DNA of 6,133 bases from an uncultured Lysobacter sp. (GTDB lineage Bacteria; Pseudomonadota; Gammaproteobacteria; Xanthomonadales; Xanthomonadaceae). Made by a program: the position numbers and the translations under genes. Shown here in pieces: positions 5,958 to 6,133 of the stretch (position 1 is its first letter; each line of letters begins with the position of its first letter). The DNA is taken from NCBI GenBank assembly GCA_946479915.1, contig CAMLHR010000086.1, positions 1 to 6,133 of the forward strand, written 5' to 3'. The notes beneath the pieces were generated by a model, which worked only from the letters and a program-made list of their open reading frames with translations, was not told the DNA's origin and searched no databases.

Positions 5958-5999
5958 ATGGTCCGCGCCCGCGCGCGAGGTCGCCTTGATGCAGGTCAA
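5958..5999 (-). promoter_or_regulatory. FNR/DNR-type box and possible -10 of norB
   Basis: On the minus strand TTGACctgcATCAA (5986-5999) matches the FNR/DNR-type consensus at 9 of 10 arm positions; its arms are extended by one more complementary base pair each side. At the class II spacing (32 bp centre to centre) the sequence is GACCAT, a poor -10 matching three of six positions, so the start near 5951 and the roughly 18-nt leader are less certain than for the other two promoters. It lies in the 86-bp gap between the regulator gene and norB. Confidence 0.78.
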
Positions 6000-6019
6000 G
6001 CGCCTGCGACCACGCTTGG

Positions 6020-6133
6020 TCAGTCGCGCAGGATGGGGGCCGCCAGCGCTTCCAGCGCGGCCATGCCAACCAGTTCGAGCTCGCGGCGCTCCACGCGCAC
6101 CAGGCCATCGTCCTGGAAGCGCTTGAGCACGCG
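6020..6133 (-). CDS. Crp/Fnr-family transcriptional regulator, C-terminal end only
   Basis: Only the last 37 residues are in the window. They begin RVLKRFQDDGLV, typical of the end of the recognition helix and the following turn of the HTH_Crp domain, where Fnr-like proteins read SR-x-L-x-x-F/L-x-x-x-G-L/I, and continue with a short wing (VRVERRELEL) and the final helix (GMAALEALA). The effector domain is outside, so FNR (Fe-S), DNR/NnrR (haem, NO) or another subtype cannot be distinguished. Its location directly upstream of norB and of three FNR-type boxes makes an NO- or oxygen-responsive activator of this cluster the likely identity; that is inferred from context. Confidence 0.85.
   Translation of the reverse strand, partial: RVLKRFQDDGLVRVERRELELVGMAALEALAAPILRD

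Noticed and set aside
3591..5999. Longer norB starting at 5999 (22 extra residues)
   Set aside because: The extension would translate the FNR-type box and promoter. The ATG at 5933 has a good GGAG site and gives the normal qNor N-terminus.
4816..6108. 430-codon minus-strand open frame over the promoter and first half of norB
   Set aside because: It is in the wrong frame relative to the clear qNor protein. Its Arg/Ala/His-rich composition is typical of a shadow frame.

Overview
This 6.1-kb window is very GC-rich and densely coding. All of its genes lie on the minus strand, so the transcriptional order runs from the right end of the window to the left. It is a nitric-oxide/denitrification gene cluster. 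The GC content, the combination qNor–NnrS–alternative oxidase–AniA-type NirK and the flavour of the proteins suggest a gammaproteobacterium of the Lysobacter/Luteimonas/Xanthomonadaceae kind. That taxonomic call is an inference from general familiarity, not a database result.

Layout in transcription order: (1) the C-terminal 37 residues of a Crp/Fnr-type regulator (6020-6133, cut by the window edge); (2) an 86-bp intergenic region with an FNR/DNR-type box; (3) norB, a single-subunit quinol-dependent nitric oxide reductase (3591-5933); (4) an 80-aa protein with a Cys-rich tail (3341-3583); (5) nnrS, starting at TTG and overlapping the previous gene by 8 bp (2152-3348); (6) a SirB-family four-helix membrane protein (1743-2147); (7) an intergenic promoter with a second FNR-type box, then a cyanide/NO-resistant-type alternative oxidase (967-1635); (8) a second, nearly identical promoter, then a 49-aa exported or membrane peptide (639-788) and the N-terminal two thirds or so of a copper nitrite reductase lipoprotein of the AniA class (1-616, cut by the window edge).

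Functionally, NirK makes NO from nitrite at the cell surface or periplasm. NorB removes it to N2O using quinol. NnrS is a membrane protein of NO-stress tolerance. The alternative oxidase would give an NO-insensitive route from quinol to O2 when haem-copper oxidases are poisoned. Three near-identical FNR/DNR-type boxes (TTGAT/C-N4-A/GTCAA) precede norB, aox and the nirK unit, which makes the cluster look like one NO/low-oxygen regulon with three promoters, plausibly under the regulator encoded at the right edge.

The most unusual features are the duplicated 63-bp promoter that brackets aox (direct repeats 844 bp apart), the placement of aox inside a nir/nor cluster under an FNR-type promoter, and two uncharacterised small proteins (80 aa and 49 aa). 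The two gaps of 100-180 bp (789-966 and 1636-1742) hold these promoters; no stretch over 300 bp lacks a gene. I see no mobile element, CRISPR array, tRNA or rRNA.
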